Of a stretch of 64,000 bases of DNA, positions 26,412 through 34,898 are shown piece by piece. The position numbers and the translations under genes are program-made. Source of the stretch: Terrimesophilobacter mesophilus (GTDB taxonomy: Bacteria; Actinomycetota; Actinomycetes; Actinomycetales; Microbacteriaceae); contig NZ_JACHBP010000001.1 of assembly GCF_014200375.1 (NCBI RefSeq), positions 1,054,001 through 1,118,000 of the forward strand, read 5' to 3'. The notes beneath the pieces are model-generated. The model saw only the letters and a list, made by a program, of their open reading frames with translations. It did not search any database and was not told the DNA's origin. Every line of letters begins with the position of its first letter. The stretch's first letter is position 1.

Positions 26412-27950
26412 TCAGGCGGGGAGAAGCGTGGGGGTCCGCAGCGCACCACCCAGTGCATCCCGCAGCGCAGGCGACTTGGTCGGCATGGACCTGCGCGTTC
26501 GGGCGGGGTCGACATCCGATGGCGGAATGAGCCAGTACTCGCACTCGCCCGCGCCAGCAATCCCCGGTGGCCCGCCGCGCGTCGTGAGCTCGATCTCCCA
26601 GTGATTGTCGTGCAGGAGCAGGTGGTGGTGTCGGCAGAGAAGGATGCCGTTGTCGACGTCAGTCGGCCCGTGGTCGCGGTCCCACCAGCGAACGTGATGC
26701 GCCTCGGTCCACTCCGGCGGCCGCTCGCAGCCGGGCCACCGGCATCCGCCGTCGCGCGCGGAGAGCAGCCGGCGTTGGACCCGGTTGAAGTATCGCGCGG
26801 TGCGGCCGAGGTTGGCCGGCTGCATCCGGTCGTCGAAGGCGATGGTCTCGCTTCCGGCGGAGCACAGGTGGCGCTCAACGGTGGCGATGGAGACGGGAAG
26901 GTCCTGGCCTTCGATCCACCCGCGGCCGCTGCCACTCTCGAGGTCTTTCGCCGCCACGAGTATGCGCACGGCGGGGCGGTTCAGCCCGACGATCGTTGTC
27001 GGGTCGGTGTCGAGGGCAAGCTGGACGAGTTCGAGCAGGCTGTCGGATGCGAGTTGCTCCATGGTGCGCTCGTCGCGTTCGATCGCCTCCGCGCGCTCTC
27101 GTTCGCCCTCGGCGATGAATCGTGGCCCGCGGCGGCGGGGGGAGGTGATCTTGTCGTAGACGTCATCGATGAGCGCAGCACCCTCAGGGTCGAGGTCCCA
27201 GGTGTAGCGGGTCATGCCGTCCGGACGACGCCACCGACGGAACGCGCGCAGCGAACGGCGCTGCCGCTCTCGCTCGGCGATTCCCGCGGCATCCAGTTCG
27301 TCGCGGGCATCCCGCGCGAGCCGCAGCACGCGATCGGCGTCGATGGTCACCCGGCTGAGTGCCGCACCCGCCCCAGCCGAAGAGGTCCAGCTCGCGATCA
27401 TGTCGACGAGCCTCGCGGCCGCTGCGGCGAGCACCTCCCGGTCGATGCCGGGTCCGGGCTCGCCGAGGCCATTGCGCAGGGCCTCGGCCGCCGCAATGCT
27501 GAGGCTCCCGGAGGCGACGGCGGCGCCCACGACGGCCAGCCACGGCTTCGACGCGATCCGGAACGCCTCCTCAGGGTCATCGACCCCGTTGGCCCGTGCC
27601 TGCCCCAGCAGGTCGGCATCGTTCAGCATGCTCCCGACGCGCACGAGAGTGCCGGCCTCGCGCGACGACGACCCGGTGATACCGCGGATGAGCGCCTCAG
27701 GCGTGCGAAACCCCTGCTTGCGAGCCAGCCCGTCCAACCCCGCCTCGGCGCAGGAGCGCCGGACGGTCTCCCCCGCCAGCACTGCCGCGCACGCGTCCAC
27801 GTGCCGCTTCACCTCGGCGAGCGCGCGCTGGGCAGCCAGGAGCCCGGCGTCATCGAGTGCGCGCGAACCCGGTGCGTTCTCGCCCGCGCGGGCGGCAGCA
27901 TCCGCCAACACCTCGAGTGAAGATGTGAAGATATTTGCGGATGTTGACAT
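26412..27950 (-). CDS. DUF222 protein with C-terminal HNH endonuclease domain
   Basis: A protein of 512 residues of the actinobacterial 13E12/DUF222-HNH type. Residues 1-350 are the helical DUF222 part (SLSIAAAEALRNG, RVTIDADRVLRLARDARDEL, RRPDGMTRYTWDLDPEGAAL). The HNH module near residue 415-465 is complete: CRWPGCERPP, EAHHVRWWDRDHGPTDVDNG, LCRHHHLLLHD, with paired cysteines and the catalytic His-Asn-His. These genes are often multicopy in high-GC actinobacteria; their role is not settled, mobile-element and DNA repair functions having been proposed. It interrupts a pair of paralogous GH20 genes, on the opposite strand. The ATG at 27950 is used; no good ribosome site is visible. Confidence 0.9.
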   Translation of the reverse strand: MSTSANIFTSSLEVLADAAARAGENAPGSRALDDAGLLAAQRALAEVKRHVDACAAVLAGETVRRSCAEAGLDGLARKQGFRTPEALIRGITGSSSREAGTLVRVGSMLNDADLLGQARANGVDDPEEAFRIASKPWLAVVGAAVASGSLSIAAAEALRNGLGEPGPGIDREVLAAAAARLVDMIASWTSSAGAGAALSRVTIDADRVLRLARDARDELDAAGIAERERQRRSLRAFRRWRRPDGMTRYTWDLDPEGAALIDDVYDKITSPRRRGPRFIAEGERERAEAIERDERTMEQLASDSLLELVQLALDTDPTTIVGLNRPAVRILVAAKDLESGSGRGWIEGQDLPVSIATVERHLCSAGSETIAFDDRMQPANLGRTARYFNRVQRRLLSARDGGCRWPGCERPPEWTEAHHVRWWDRDHGPTDVDNGILLCRHHHLLLHDNHWEIELTTRGGPPGIAGAGECEYWLIPPSDVDPARTRRSMPTKSPALRDALGGALRTPTLLPA

Positions 27951-28181
27951 GCATACAGTCTTCGGGAATCGAATATCAATTTCCAGCGATGGTCCAGATC
28001 TCCGGAGAAGTCGTTCCCGGGGCACCCTGTGGAGGAGGAGTGCGGCCCTGCGCCCAGCCACACCCCGCAGCACGCTCGGCGCCGGCGGTCGCCAGAGCTC
28101 TCACCACCCGAAACCGCCCGCCTCCACCGACAGCAATTGGGGATAGTCTCATCGCAACCGCACGTCGAGATGAGGACGGTC

Positions 28182-29762
28182 ATGGCCTTCAAGCATCGCG
28201 TCGGCTGGTACGTGCCGCTTGCGGTCGTCCTGGCCACGGCGGTCCCCGTCGCGGGCGCGACCATCTCCGGGTTCGACGAGAACGTCGCGGCGCAGGCTCT
28301 CGCACCCATGGCGGCACGGACGGTCGTTCCGGCCCCCGTGTTTCGAGTCCAGGGCACCGGCTCGTTCACCCTCGACAAGAGCACCGCCGTCGACGCACGG
28401 GATGAGGCGGCTCCCGTCGGCGAATACCTCGTGAACCTCCTCCGTCCCGCGACCGGACTTCCGCTCCCGATGTCGGGGGTCGGCGACATCGAGCTCGTCG
28501 TTGAGCCTGGCCACCCGCCAGGCGGCTACGACCTGCGCGTCTCGCCATCCGGCATCTGGATCGCCGCCGATGACGCGGCCGGCCTGTTCCTCGGTGTCCA
28601 GACGCTGCGACAGCTGCTTCCGCCCGCGTCGACCGGCACCACCCGGTTCGGCGTCGCCTCGACGACCATCTCCGACCAGCCGCGGTTCTCCTACCGCGGG
28701 GCCATGCTGGATGTCGCGCGGCATTTCTTCCCTGTCTCCGTCGTCAAGCGGTACATCGACGACATAGCGTTGTTGAAACTCAACGTGCTGCACCTGCACC
28801 TCGCAGACGACCAGGGCTGGCGCATCGCGATCGACGGATGGCCGCGCCTCACCTCGATCGGCGGCTCGAGCGAGGTGGGCGGCGGCACCGGCGGCTTCTA
28901 CACCCAGGCGCAGTACCGCGACATCGTCGCGTACGCGGCATCCCGGTACATCACGATCGTCCCCGAAATCGACATGCCCGGGCATACGAATGCTGCCCTC
29001 GCCTCCTATCCGGCCCTCAACTGCAGCGGGGTGGCACCTCCGCTGTACCACGGCACGAGCGTCGGGTTCTCGTCGCTGTGCGTCGACAAATCCATCACCT
29101 GGACCTTCCTGACGGATGTCCTCACCCAGCTCGCCGCGCTCACGCCGGGCCCATGGCTCCACGTGGGTGGGGACGAGTCGGCCGCGACGCCGCTGAACGA
29201 CTACTACCGCTTCGTCGCCCGCGTCGGAACGATCGTCGCCGGCACAGGCAAGACGATGATCGGATGGCACGACATCGGCCGGAGCCTGAGCCTTCCCAAG
29301 GGAACGATCGGCGAATACTGGGACTTCACAACCCCGCGGCCGGGCTCCGGCGCCCTGTCACGCAGTCTCGTGAAACGCGGCGGAAAACTCATCATGGCCC
29401 CCGCGAACGTCGCATACCTCGACCAGAAGTATGCCCTGGGCGAGAACATCGGCACCCAGTGGGCCCAGGCGCCGCTCACGATCCAGGAATCGTACGGATG
29501 GGACCCCGCGACGGTCGTGAGCGGGGTGGGAGAGGAGCAGATCCTCGGCGTCGAAGCGCCCCTCTGGTCAGAGACCTTCTCGACGCTCAGCCAGCTCGAA
29601 TACCTCGCGTTCCCGCGCATCGTCGCGATCGCCGAGGTGGGATGGACCCCGCAGAAGGATCGCCACTTCAAGGACTTCGCGTCGAGGCTGGCGTCGTTCG
29701 CGAACTACCTCCAGGCACTCGGAATCAACTACAAACGCACCCCGGGAGTACCGTGGCACTGA
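28182..29762 (+). CDS. Secreted GH20 beta-N-acetylhexosaminidase
   Basis: A 526-residue enzyme that is a close paralog of the gene at 24837: most barrel motifs are the same (YRGAMLDVARHFF, YIDDIALLKLNVLHLHL, VGFSSLC, GVEAPLW). The catalytic pair is D331-E332 in HVGGDES. Unlike the other copy it starts with a basic N-terminus and a hydrophobic segment (YVPLAVVLATAVPVAGA), a signal peptide or anchor, so it works outside the cell. ATG codons at 28170 and 28182 are in frame; GAGG six bases before 28182 favours the latter. It should release GlcNAc or GalNAc from chitin fragments or glycans for the two importers encoded nearby. Confidence 0.93.
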   Translation: MAFKHRVGWYVPLAVVLATAVPVAGATISGFDENVAAQALAPMAARTVVPAPVFRVQGTGSFTLDKSTAVDARDEAAPVGEYLVNLLRPATGLPLPMSGVGDIELVVEPGHPPGGYDLRVSPSGIWIAADDAAGLFLGVQTLRQLLPPASTGTTRFGVASTTISDQPRFSYRGAMLDVARHFFPVSVVKRYIDDIALLKLNVLHLHLADDQGWRIAIDGWPRLTSIGGSSEVGGGTGGFYTQAQYRDIVAYAASRYITIVPEIDMPGHTNAALASYPALNCSGVAPPLYHGTSVGFSSLCVDKSITWTFLTDVLTQLAALTPGPWLHVGGDESAATPLNDYYRFVARVGTIVAGTGKTMIGWHDIGRSLSLPKGTIGEYWDFTTPRPGSGALSRSLVKRGGKLIMAPANVAYLDQKYALGENIGTQWAQAPLTIQESYGWDPATVVSGVGEEQILGVEAPLWSETFSTLSQLEYLAFPRIVAIAEVGWTPQKDRHFKDFASRLASFANYLQALGINYKRTPGVPWH

Positions 29763-29811
29763 GCATCGTCCGGGCGGCCGACATCGCCCGACGCCGCGAA
29801 GGGATACGCCC

Positions 29812-30321
29812 ATGACCGCCGTCGTGCACGTTGTGCGGTCTCTGCTCGCTCCCCTGACGCGGACGCGCGCCTTCCGCTGGCTGGGTCCTCGGGCGCTCCC
29901 GCCGCTGGAGTTCCTCGCGAAGGGTCTGAGCGGCGGTCGAGTCCAGATCAGCGGCCTGCTCGTACACTCCCTCACCCTGTACACCACTGGCGCGCACTCG
30001 GGACAGTCGCGTGTCACCGAGCTGATGTACACGCCGGATGGCCGTGGCCGCGCCATCGTCGCCGGGACGAGCTTCGCCCGGGAACGCCATCCGGGCTGGA
30101 CGTACAACCTCCTCGCGAACCCGGATGCCGTGATCACCGTGCGCCATCGTCGCCTTGCCGTGCACGCCGACGCCATCGGCGACACCGAGCGCGATGCCGC
30201 CTGGGTCCTCATCGAGGCGCAGTGGCCCGGATACCGTCACTACGAACGCGAATCGGGACGGACGGTGCGCCTCTTCCGCCTCACCCCCACCGCGGAGCTG
30301 CCTGGCGACTTGCCCGGCTGA
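29812..30321 (+). CDS. Deazaflavin-dependent nitroreductase family protein (Ddn-like)
   Basis: A small beta-barrel oxidoreductase of 169 residues. The family pattern is visible in LYTTGAHSGQSRVTELMY, then IVAGTSFARERHPGWTYNLLANPDAVITVR, which binds the deazaflavin cofactor F420 in the Mycobacterium homologs. Substrates in this family are varied (nitroimidazoles, quinones, unsaturated lipids), so the native reaction cannot be given. It follows the secreted GH20 gene by 49 bases on the same strand and may be read through from it; the two functions have no obvious link. Confidence 0.88.
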   Translation: MTAVVHVVRSLLAPLTRTRAFRWLGPRALPPLEFLAKGLSGGRVQISGLLVHSLTLYTTGAHSGQSRVTELMYTPDGRGRAIVAGTSFARERHPGWTYNLLANPDAVITVRHRRLAVHADAIGDTERDAAWVLIEAQWPGYRHYERESGRTVRLFRLTPTAELPGDLPG

Positions 30322-30390
30322 CCACTCACGGGAGCTGGCGAACGCGACGCACGCGTCGGTTCCCGAAACCGACCGAACCGGCGGTCCTCA

Positions 30391-31605
30391 CTATGCGGCC
30401 GCCCCGCCGTCACGGGAACGCCTGACAGCGATGACCCGATCGCTGACCAGGATGAGGACGACGACGAACGCGACGACGGCGACATCCGCGAACGGGAGCA
30501 CGGTGAGGCTGAAGCCGGTGAGCAGAATCGACCCGACGAGCGCGCCTCCGCCGATCCCGACGTTGAAGGAGGTCGTCACGAGGGCCGCGGACACGTCCCG
30601 GATCTGCGGGGACGCGATCTGCAGCACCCGTGTCTGGAGCAGAGCAGGCGCCCCGCCGAACGCGATCCCCCACACCACGAGCGCAATGACGACGACGACC
30701 TGCTCGTTCGGGAACAGGGCCGTCGTGAGTACTGCGAGGCCGACGAACCCGACGCTCGCGATCAGTCCTGCCCTCGGGAACCGCCCGCCGAACACGCCGA
30801 CGAGAACGAGGCCGACGGCTCCGGACGCGCCGTAGACGAGCAGCAGGATGCTCACCGATTCGCCGGAGAAGCCATTGACATCCGTAAAGAAGGGGACGAT
30901 GTACGTGTAGTAGAGGTTGTGCCCGATCATGATGAGCGTCGTGATGACGCACACCAGGATCACTCCCCTGAGGGTGCGATCCCTGCGCAGGGGGAGGGCG
31001 ATCTCGCCCGTCGCGAGAGGCTGGATGTGGTTGACCGGCGGCAGGAACACCCACACGAGTGCGGCGAGCACGAGCACCGCGACCCCGACGACGACGAACG
31101 CGACGCGCCAGTCGAGCAGGTGACCCAGTGCGGTACCGGCCGGCACTCCGAGAACGAACGCCGCCGACCCGCCCGCCGAGGTGATCGCCACGGCGCGGGC
31201 GAGGTGTCGCTTCTCCACGAGGTGCCCCGGATACGCACCGACGACGGCCCAGAACAGTCCGTGCGCGAGGCCTCCGAGGATCCTCGAGAAGACCATGACC
31301 TCGTAGGTCGGTGCGACGGCGCTCAGGAAGTTGGACGCGGCGAAGGTGATGAGCACGACGATCACGAGCGGCTTGCGCGGGAGGCGCCGGGTGATCGCAG
31401 CGAGGGGTGCTGCACTCAGGACGACGGTCGCCGCGAACACCGTGATCAGCAGGCCGACGCTCGTCTGCGGCACGCCGAGCCCGTCCGCCATCTCGGGCAG
31501 GAGACCGGTCGGCAGGAACTCGCTCGTCACGGCGATGAAGATGGCGCCGGCGAGCGTCAGCAGGCCGACCCACGGGAACGGGGTATCTGTACGACGCGCG
31601 CGCAT
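30391..31605 (-). CDS. MFS efflux transporter (AraJ-like)
   Basis: A 404-residue major facilitator with 12 membrane segments. The N-terminal half has FIAVTSEFLPTGLLPEMADG and the typical loop ITRRLPRKPLVIVV after segment 2; segment 5 carries GGSAAFVLGVPAGTALG, the antiporter-type motif of drug and sugar exporters. AraJ/YdhP-like members export sugars or drugs by proton exchange. The frame extends 20 codons upstream of the ATG at 31605 without a better start. The gene is convergent with the Ddn-like gene and divergent from purU. Substrate unknown. Confidence 0.87.
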   Translation of the reverse strand: MRARRTDTPFPWVGLLTLAGAIFIAVTSEFLPTGLLPEMADGLGVPQTSVGLLITVFAATVVLSAAPLAAITRRLPRKPLVIVVLITFAASNFLSAVAPTYEVMVFSRILGGLAHGLFWAVVGAYPGHLVEKRHLARAVAITSAGGSAAFVLGVPAGTALGHLLDWRVAFVVVGVAVLVLAALVWVFLPPVNHIQPLATGEIALPLRRDRTLRGVILVCVITTLIMIGHNLYYTYIVPFFTDVNGFSGESVSILLLVYGASGAVGLVLVGVFGGRFPRAGLIASVGFVGLAVLTTALFPNEQVVVVIALVVWGIAFGGAPALLQTRVLQIASPQIRDVSAALVTTSFNVGIGGGALVGSILLTGFSLTVLPFADVAVVAFVVVLILVSDRVIAVRRSRDGGAAA

Positions 31606-31718
31606 GGCCGGAAACCCTTCGAATGGTGTGGTGTGGTGCGCGAAGCCGCCCGCTGGATGCCGCACGAGAGCGTCATCCGTTCCAGCCTACCCGCACCGAT
31701 CCAATACGCTTGGGGGCT

Positions 31719-32597
31719 ATGAGCGAGACGATGCCGGATGGCGCGAACCGCGCGGGGCACTGGGTTCTCACGCTCGTCTGCACCGACCGGCCGGGCATCG
31801 TGCACGCCGTGAGCGGTGCGATCGTCGACGCCGGTGGCAACATCACGGAGTCGCAGCAGTTCGCGAGCCTCGACACCGGGATGTTCTTCATGCGGCTTCA
31901 GGTGGAGGCGGCAACGGACCGAGAGACCTTCCAGGCGAAACTCGCCCCGGTCACCGACCGCTACGGAATGACCTGGACGCTGGATGTCGTCGGCCGTCCC
32001 CTGCGCACCCTCGTTCTCGTGTCGAAGGCCGGCCACTGCCTCGCGGATCTCCTGTTCCGCCAGCGTGCGGGGCAGCTCAGGGTCGACCTTCCGCTCGTGC
32101 TCAGCAATCATCCGGATCTCGCGGGTCTCGCCGAGTTCTACGGTGTCGGATTCGAGGCGCACTCCGTCGTCTCGCCCGAGCAGAAGCTGGCGTTCGAACG
32201 ACGCATCATCGAGACCATCGACGAGCACGACATCGAACTCGTCGTGCTCGCCCGCTACATGCAGGTGCTCTCCCCTGAGCTGTGCGAGCGGCTGCAGGGA
32301 CGGATCATCAACATCCACCATTCCTTCCTGCCCGGTTTCAAGGGAGCGAACCCCTACCGCCAGGCCCACGCCAGGGGCGTCAAGCTCATCGGCGCGACGG
32401 CGCACTTCGTCACGGGTGAACTCGACGAAGGTCCGATCATCGAGCAGAACGTCGTGCGGGTCGACCACTCGCGAACGCCGGCGGAGCTCATGGCGATCGG
32501 CCAGGACGAAGAGTCCCGCACCCTCACCCAGGCGGTCACCTGGTTCGCAGAGCACCGTGTGCTGCTCGACGGCCAGCGCACCATCATCTTCCGCTGA
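31719..32597 (+). CDS. purU: Formyltetrahydrofolate deformylase
   Basis: A 292-residue enzyme that hydrolyses 10-formyl-THF to formate and THF, balancing the one-carbon pool. The N-terminal 85 residues are an ACT domain (LVCTDRPGIVHAVSGAIVDAGG) that senses glycine or methionine in the E. coli enzyme. The C-terminal formyltransferase fold has the catalytic Asn-His-Asp set: INIHHSFLPGFKGANPY and GATAHFVTGELDEGPII. The ATG at 31719 is the first after a promoter-like region. It is followed by a YrdB-like gene and nagA on the same strand. Confidence 0.95.
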   Translation: MSETMPDGANRAGHWVLTLVCTDRPGIVHAVSGAIVDAGGNITESQQFASLDTGMFFMRLQVEAATDRETFQAKLAPVTDRYGMTWTLDVVGRPLRTLVLVSKAGHCLADLLFRQRAGQLRVDLPLVLSNHPDLAGLAEFYGVGFEAHSVVSPEQKLAFERRIIETIDEHDIELVVLARYMQVLSPELCERLQGRIINIHHSFLPGFKGANPYRQAHARGVKLIGATAHFVTGELDEGPIIEQNVVRVDHSRTPAELMAIGQDEESRTLTQAVTWFAEHRVLLDGQRTIIFR

Positions 32598-32605
32598 CCG
32601 CTCGG

Positions 32606-32611
32606 TAGGCT
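32606..32611 (+). promoter_or_regulatory. Possible leaderless -10 box (TAGGCT) before the YrdB-like gene
   Basis: TAGGCT lies exactly six bases before the GTG at 32618, directly after the purU stop codon. If active, it would give a separate leaderless transcript for the YrdB-like gene and nagA. No clear -35 box is seen, and read-through from purU is also plausible. Confidence 0.45.
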
Positions 32612-32617
32612 GAAGGC

Positions 32618-32989
32618 GTGTCGAACACCGCCGAGAAGGTCCGCATCGGACCCAACGACGTCGTGCGGTTCCTGCTGGAGCTGTTCGCCTTCTTCTCGCT
32701 CGGCTATTGGGGCTACCTCGCCTGGCCGTTCCCCTGGCCGGGCATCCTGTTCATGATCGGCGCGCCCCTCTTCGCCATCGTCGTCTGGGGACTGTTCCGC
32801 TCGCCCAAGGCCATCGTGCGAGTGGACATCGTCGGGCGAGGCATCGTGGAGATCGCGGTCATGGGCTCAGCGACGATCGCCTGGGCGATGCTCGGGCATC
32901 CGATCGTCGCTGTCGTCTTCGGCGTGATCGCACTCGTGAGCGGAATCATCAACCTGCGCACGGAGTCGGCGAGGGAGGCGGCATCGTGA
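32618..32989 (+). CDS. YrdB-like (DUF2568) small membrane protein
   Basis: A 123-residue protein with four membrane segments (VVRFLLELFAFFSLGYWGYLAW, ILFMIGAPLFAIVVWGLF, RGIVEIAVMGSATIAWAML, IVAVVFGVIALVSGIINL). The opening N-D-V-V-R-F-LLE-L pattern is typical of DUF2568/YrdB proteins. Function is unknown. Its stop TGA overlaps the GTG start of nagA, so the two are translationally coupled, which makes an involvement in amino-sugar handling conceivable but unproven. Confidence 0.82.
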   Translation: MSNTAEKVRIGPNDVVRFLLELFAFFSLGYWGYLAWPFPWPGILFMIGAPLFAIVVWGLFRSPKAIVRVDIVGRGIVEIAVMGSATIAWAMLGHPIVAVVFGVIALVSGIINLRTESAREAAS

Positions 32990-34131
32990 GCATCCTGTTC
33001 CACGATGCGCGCAAACTCGACGTGGACGGCGAGGTCGATGAGTTCTGGATGATCGCAAACGGCGACACGATCACGGCGACCGGGAGCGGACGGCACCCGG
33101 ATGTCGATGACGGGACAACGCGGGTCGACGTCGCCGGTCGCCGGCTCGTGCCGGGCTTCATCGACCTTCACGGCCACGGCGGTGGCGGCCACTCCTACGA
33201 CGGGGACGCGAACGAGATCCGCGAGGGGATCGCGGCCCATCGCGCTCACGGAACGACCCGCACCGTGGTGAGTCTCGTCACGAACCCGCTCGACGACCTG
33301 CGCCGGAGCCTGTCGACCGTCGCGGACCTGTGTAGCGAGGACCCCACCATCCTGGGCTCCCATCTCGAGGGCCCCTTCCTCTCCGAGGCGAGGAAGGGCG
33401 CGCACAATCCCGACCATCTCCGTCCGCCGTCGGCGTACGAGCTCGAGGAACTCCTCGGCGCGAGCCGCGGCACGCTCCGCCAGCTCACGATCGCCCCGGA
33501 GCTCGCGGGGGCCTTCGAGGCGATCGACGTTCTCGTCGAGGCATCCGTCGTCGTCGCGATCGGCCACTCGGAGGCGGACTTCGACCTCGCACGCGAGGCG
33601 TTCGATCGAGGCGCCCGTATCCTCACGCACGCGTTCAATGCCATGGAAGGCATACATCACCGCGCCCCCGGACCCGTCGTCGCGGCTTTCGAGGACGACC
33701 GGGTCACCCTCGAACTCGTCCTCGACGGCCACCACGTTCATCCGGATGTCGCGCGCATGGCGTTCCACTCGGCCCCCGGCCGCATCGCGCTCGTCACCGA
33801 CGCCATGGCAGCGGCCGGAACCTCGGTGGATGGCGGAGAGTATCGGGTCGGCTCTCTCGACGTGACGGTGCGCGACGGTCTTGCCGTGCTCGCCGGAACC
33901 ACCACGATCGCAGGGTCGACCCTCACGCAGGACGCCGCGCTCCGGCTCGCCGTGTCGCGCGCGGGAATCCCGGCAAGGGATGCCGTCGCCGCTCTCACGT
34001 CGACGCCCGCGAAGGCACTCGGACTCGACCACCGCCTCGGCAGACTTCGTGCCGGCTTCGCTGCGGATGCCGTGATTCTCGACCACGACCTCTCGGTCGC
34101 CGCGGTCTGGGCGAACGGTTCTCCCGTCTAG
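32986..34131 (+). CDS. nagA: N-acetylglucosamine-6-phosphate deacetylase
   Basis: A 381-residue amidohydrolase that converts GlcNAc-6-P to GlcN-6-P and acetate. Key motifs are LVPGFIDLHGHGGGG, the metal glutamate of GSHLEGPFLSEARKGAH, the histidines of AIGHSEADF and THAFNAMEGIHHRAPG, and catalytic Asp in LVTDAMAAAG. It starts with GTG overlapping the YrdB-like stop. Its 3' end overlaps the nagB 3' end by four bases, tail to tail, so nagA and nagB face each other in separate transcripts. It is a second, more typical NagA besides that of the GalNAc operon. Confidence 0.93.
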   Translation: MSILFHDARKLDVDGEVDEFWMIANGDTITATGSGRHPDVDDGTTRVDVAGRRLVPGFIDLHGHGGGGHSYDGDANEIREGIAAHRAHGTTRTVVSLVTNPLDDLRRSLSTVADLCSEDPTILGSHLEGPFLSEARKGAHNPDHLRPPSAYELEELLGASRGTLRQLTIAPELAGAFEAIDVLVEASVVVAIGHSEADFDLAREAFDRGARILTHAFNAMEGIHHRAPGPVVAAFEDDRVTLELVLDGHHVHPDVARMAFHSAPGRIALVTDAMAAAGTSVDGGEYRVGSLDVTVRDGLAVLAGTTTIAGSTLTQDAALRLAVSRAGIPARDAVAALTSTPAKALGLDHRLGRLRAGFAADAVILDHDLSVAAVWANGSPV

Positions 34132-34898
34132 TCCTTCTCCCACTCCAGGCGATTCGCCCAGGCGTACCGGTAGTACTCGGCATTCGCGAGCCCGGAGGCC
34201 GCAGCATCATCCACGATGACCATCACGCGCGGGTGGAGCTGGATGACGGAGGCGGGCACGCTCGCAGTCAACGGGCCCTCGAGCGCGTCGGCGACGATGC
34301 CGGCCTTCGCCTCCCCGAACGCGAGCAGGACGAGTCGACGAGCTCGCAGGATCGTTCCGAGCCCCTGCGTGACGCAGTGCGTCGGGACCGCCTCGAGCGA
34401 ATCGAAGAAGCGGGCATTGTCGATCCTGGTCTGCTGCGCGAGAGTCTTCACACGCGTGAGCGACGCGAACGATGAGCCGGGCTCGTTGAATCCGACGTGC
34501 CCTGTGCGCCCGATCCCCAGCACCTGAAGATCGATGCCTCCCGCGGCATCTATCGCGACCTCGTAGTCATCGCCCGCCGTCTCGATCCGGCCGCTGTCCG
34601 CCGGGACGTGAACGAGCGACGGGGTGAGCCCGAGCGGACCGACGACCTCCCGGTCGATCACCGCACGATACGACTCCGGATGCCCCACGGGGAGTCCGAC
34701 GTATTCGTCGAGCGCGAAGCCGCGGACGCCGGTGAGGTCGAGGTGGCGAGCCGCCAGCGCCGCCCAGGTGGTGAGCGGAGTCGATCCCGTCGCGAGGCCG
34801 AGCACGGCATCCGGCTTCCGTCTGACCAGCTTCTCGATCTCGTGCGCCGCGATCTCACCCGCTGCGGCGGCGTCGGGGACGATGACGACCTCAGCCAT
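34128..34898 (-). CDS. nagB: Glucosamine-6-phosphate deaminase
   Basis: A 256-residue isomerase-deaminase that turns GlcN-6-P into fructose-6-P and ammonia. Characteristic stretches are VLGLATGSTPLTTWAAL, FALDEYVGLP with the catalytic Asp, LGIGRTGHVGFNEPGSSF with the catalytic His, and IDNARFF. Compared with the usual MTMGV-like motif, GTILRARRLVLLAFGEAKA fits the allosteric-loop-lacking short forms. It is the last gene of the minus-strand GlcNAc operon: its ATG abuts the stop of the ROK kinase gene. Confidence 0.95.
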   Translation of the reverse strand: MAEVVIVPDAAAAGEIAAHEIEKLVRRKPDAVLGLATGSTPLTTWAALAARHLDLTGVRGFALDEYVGLPVGHPESYRAVIDREVVGPLGLTPSLVHVPADSGRIETAGDDYEVAIDAAGGIDLQVLGIGRTGHVGFNEPGSSFASLTRVKTLAQQTRIDNARFFDSLEAVPTHCVTQGLGTILRARRLVLLAFGEAKAGIVADALEGPLTASVPASVIQLHPRVMVIVDDAAASGLANAEYYRYAWANRLEWEKD

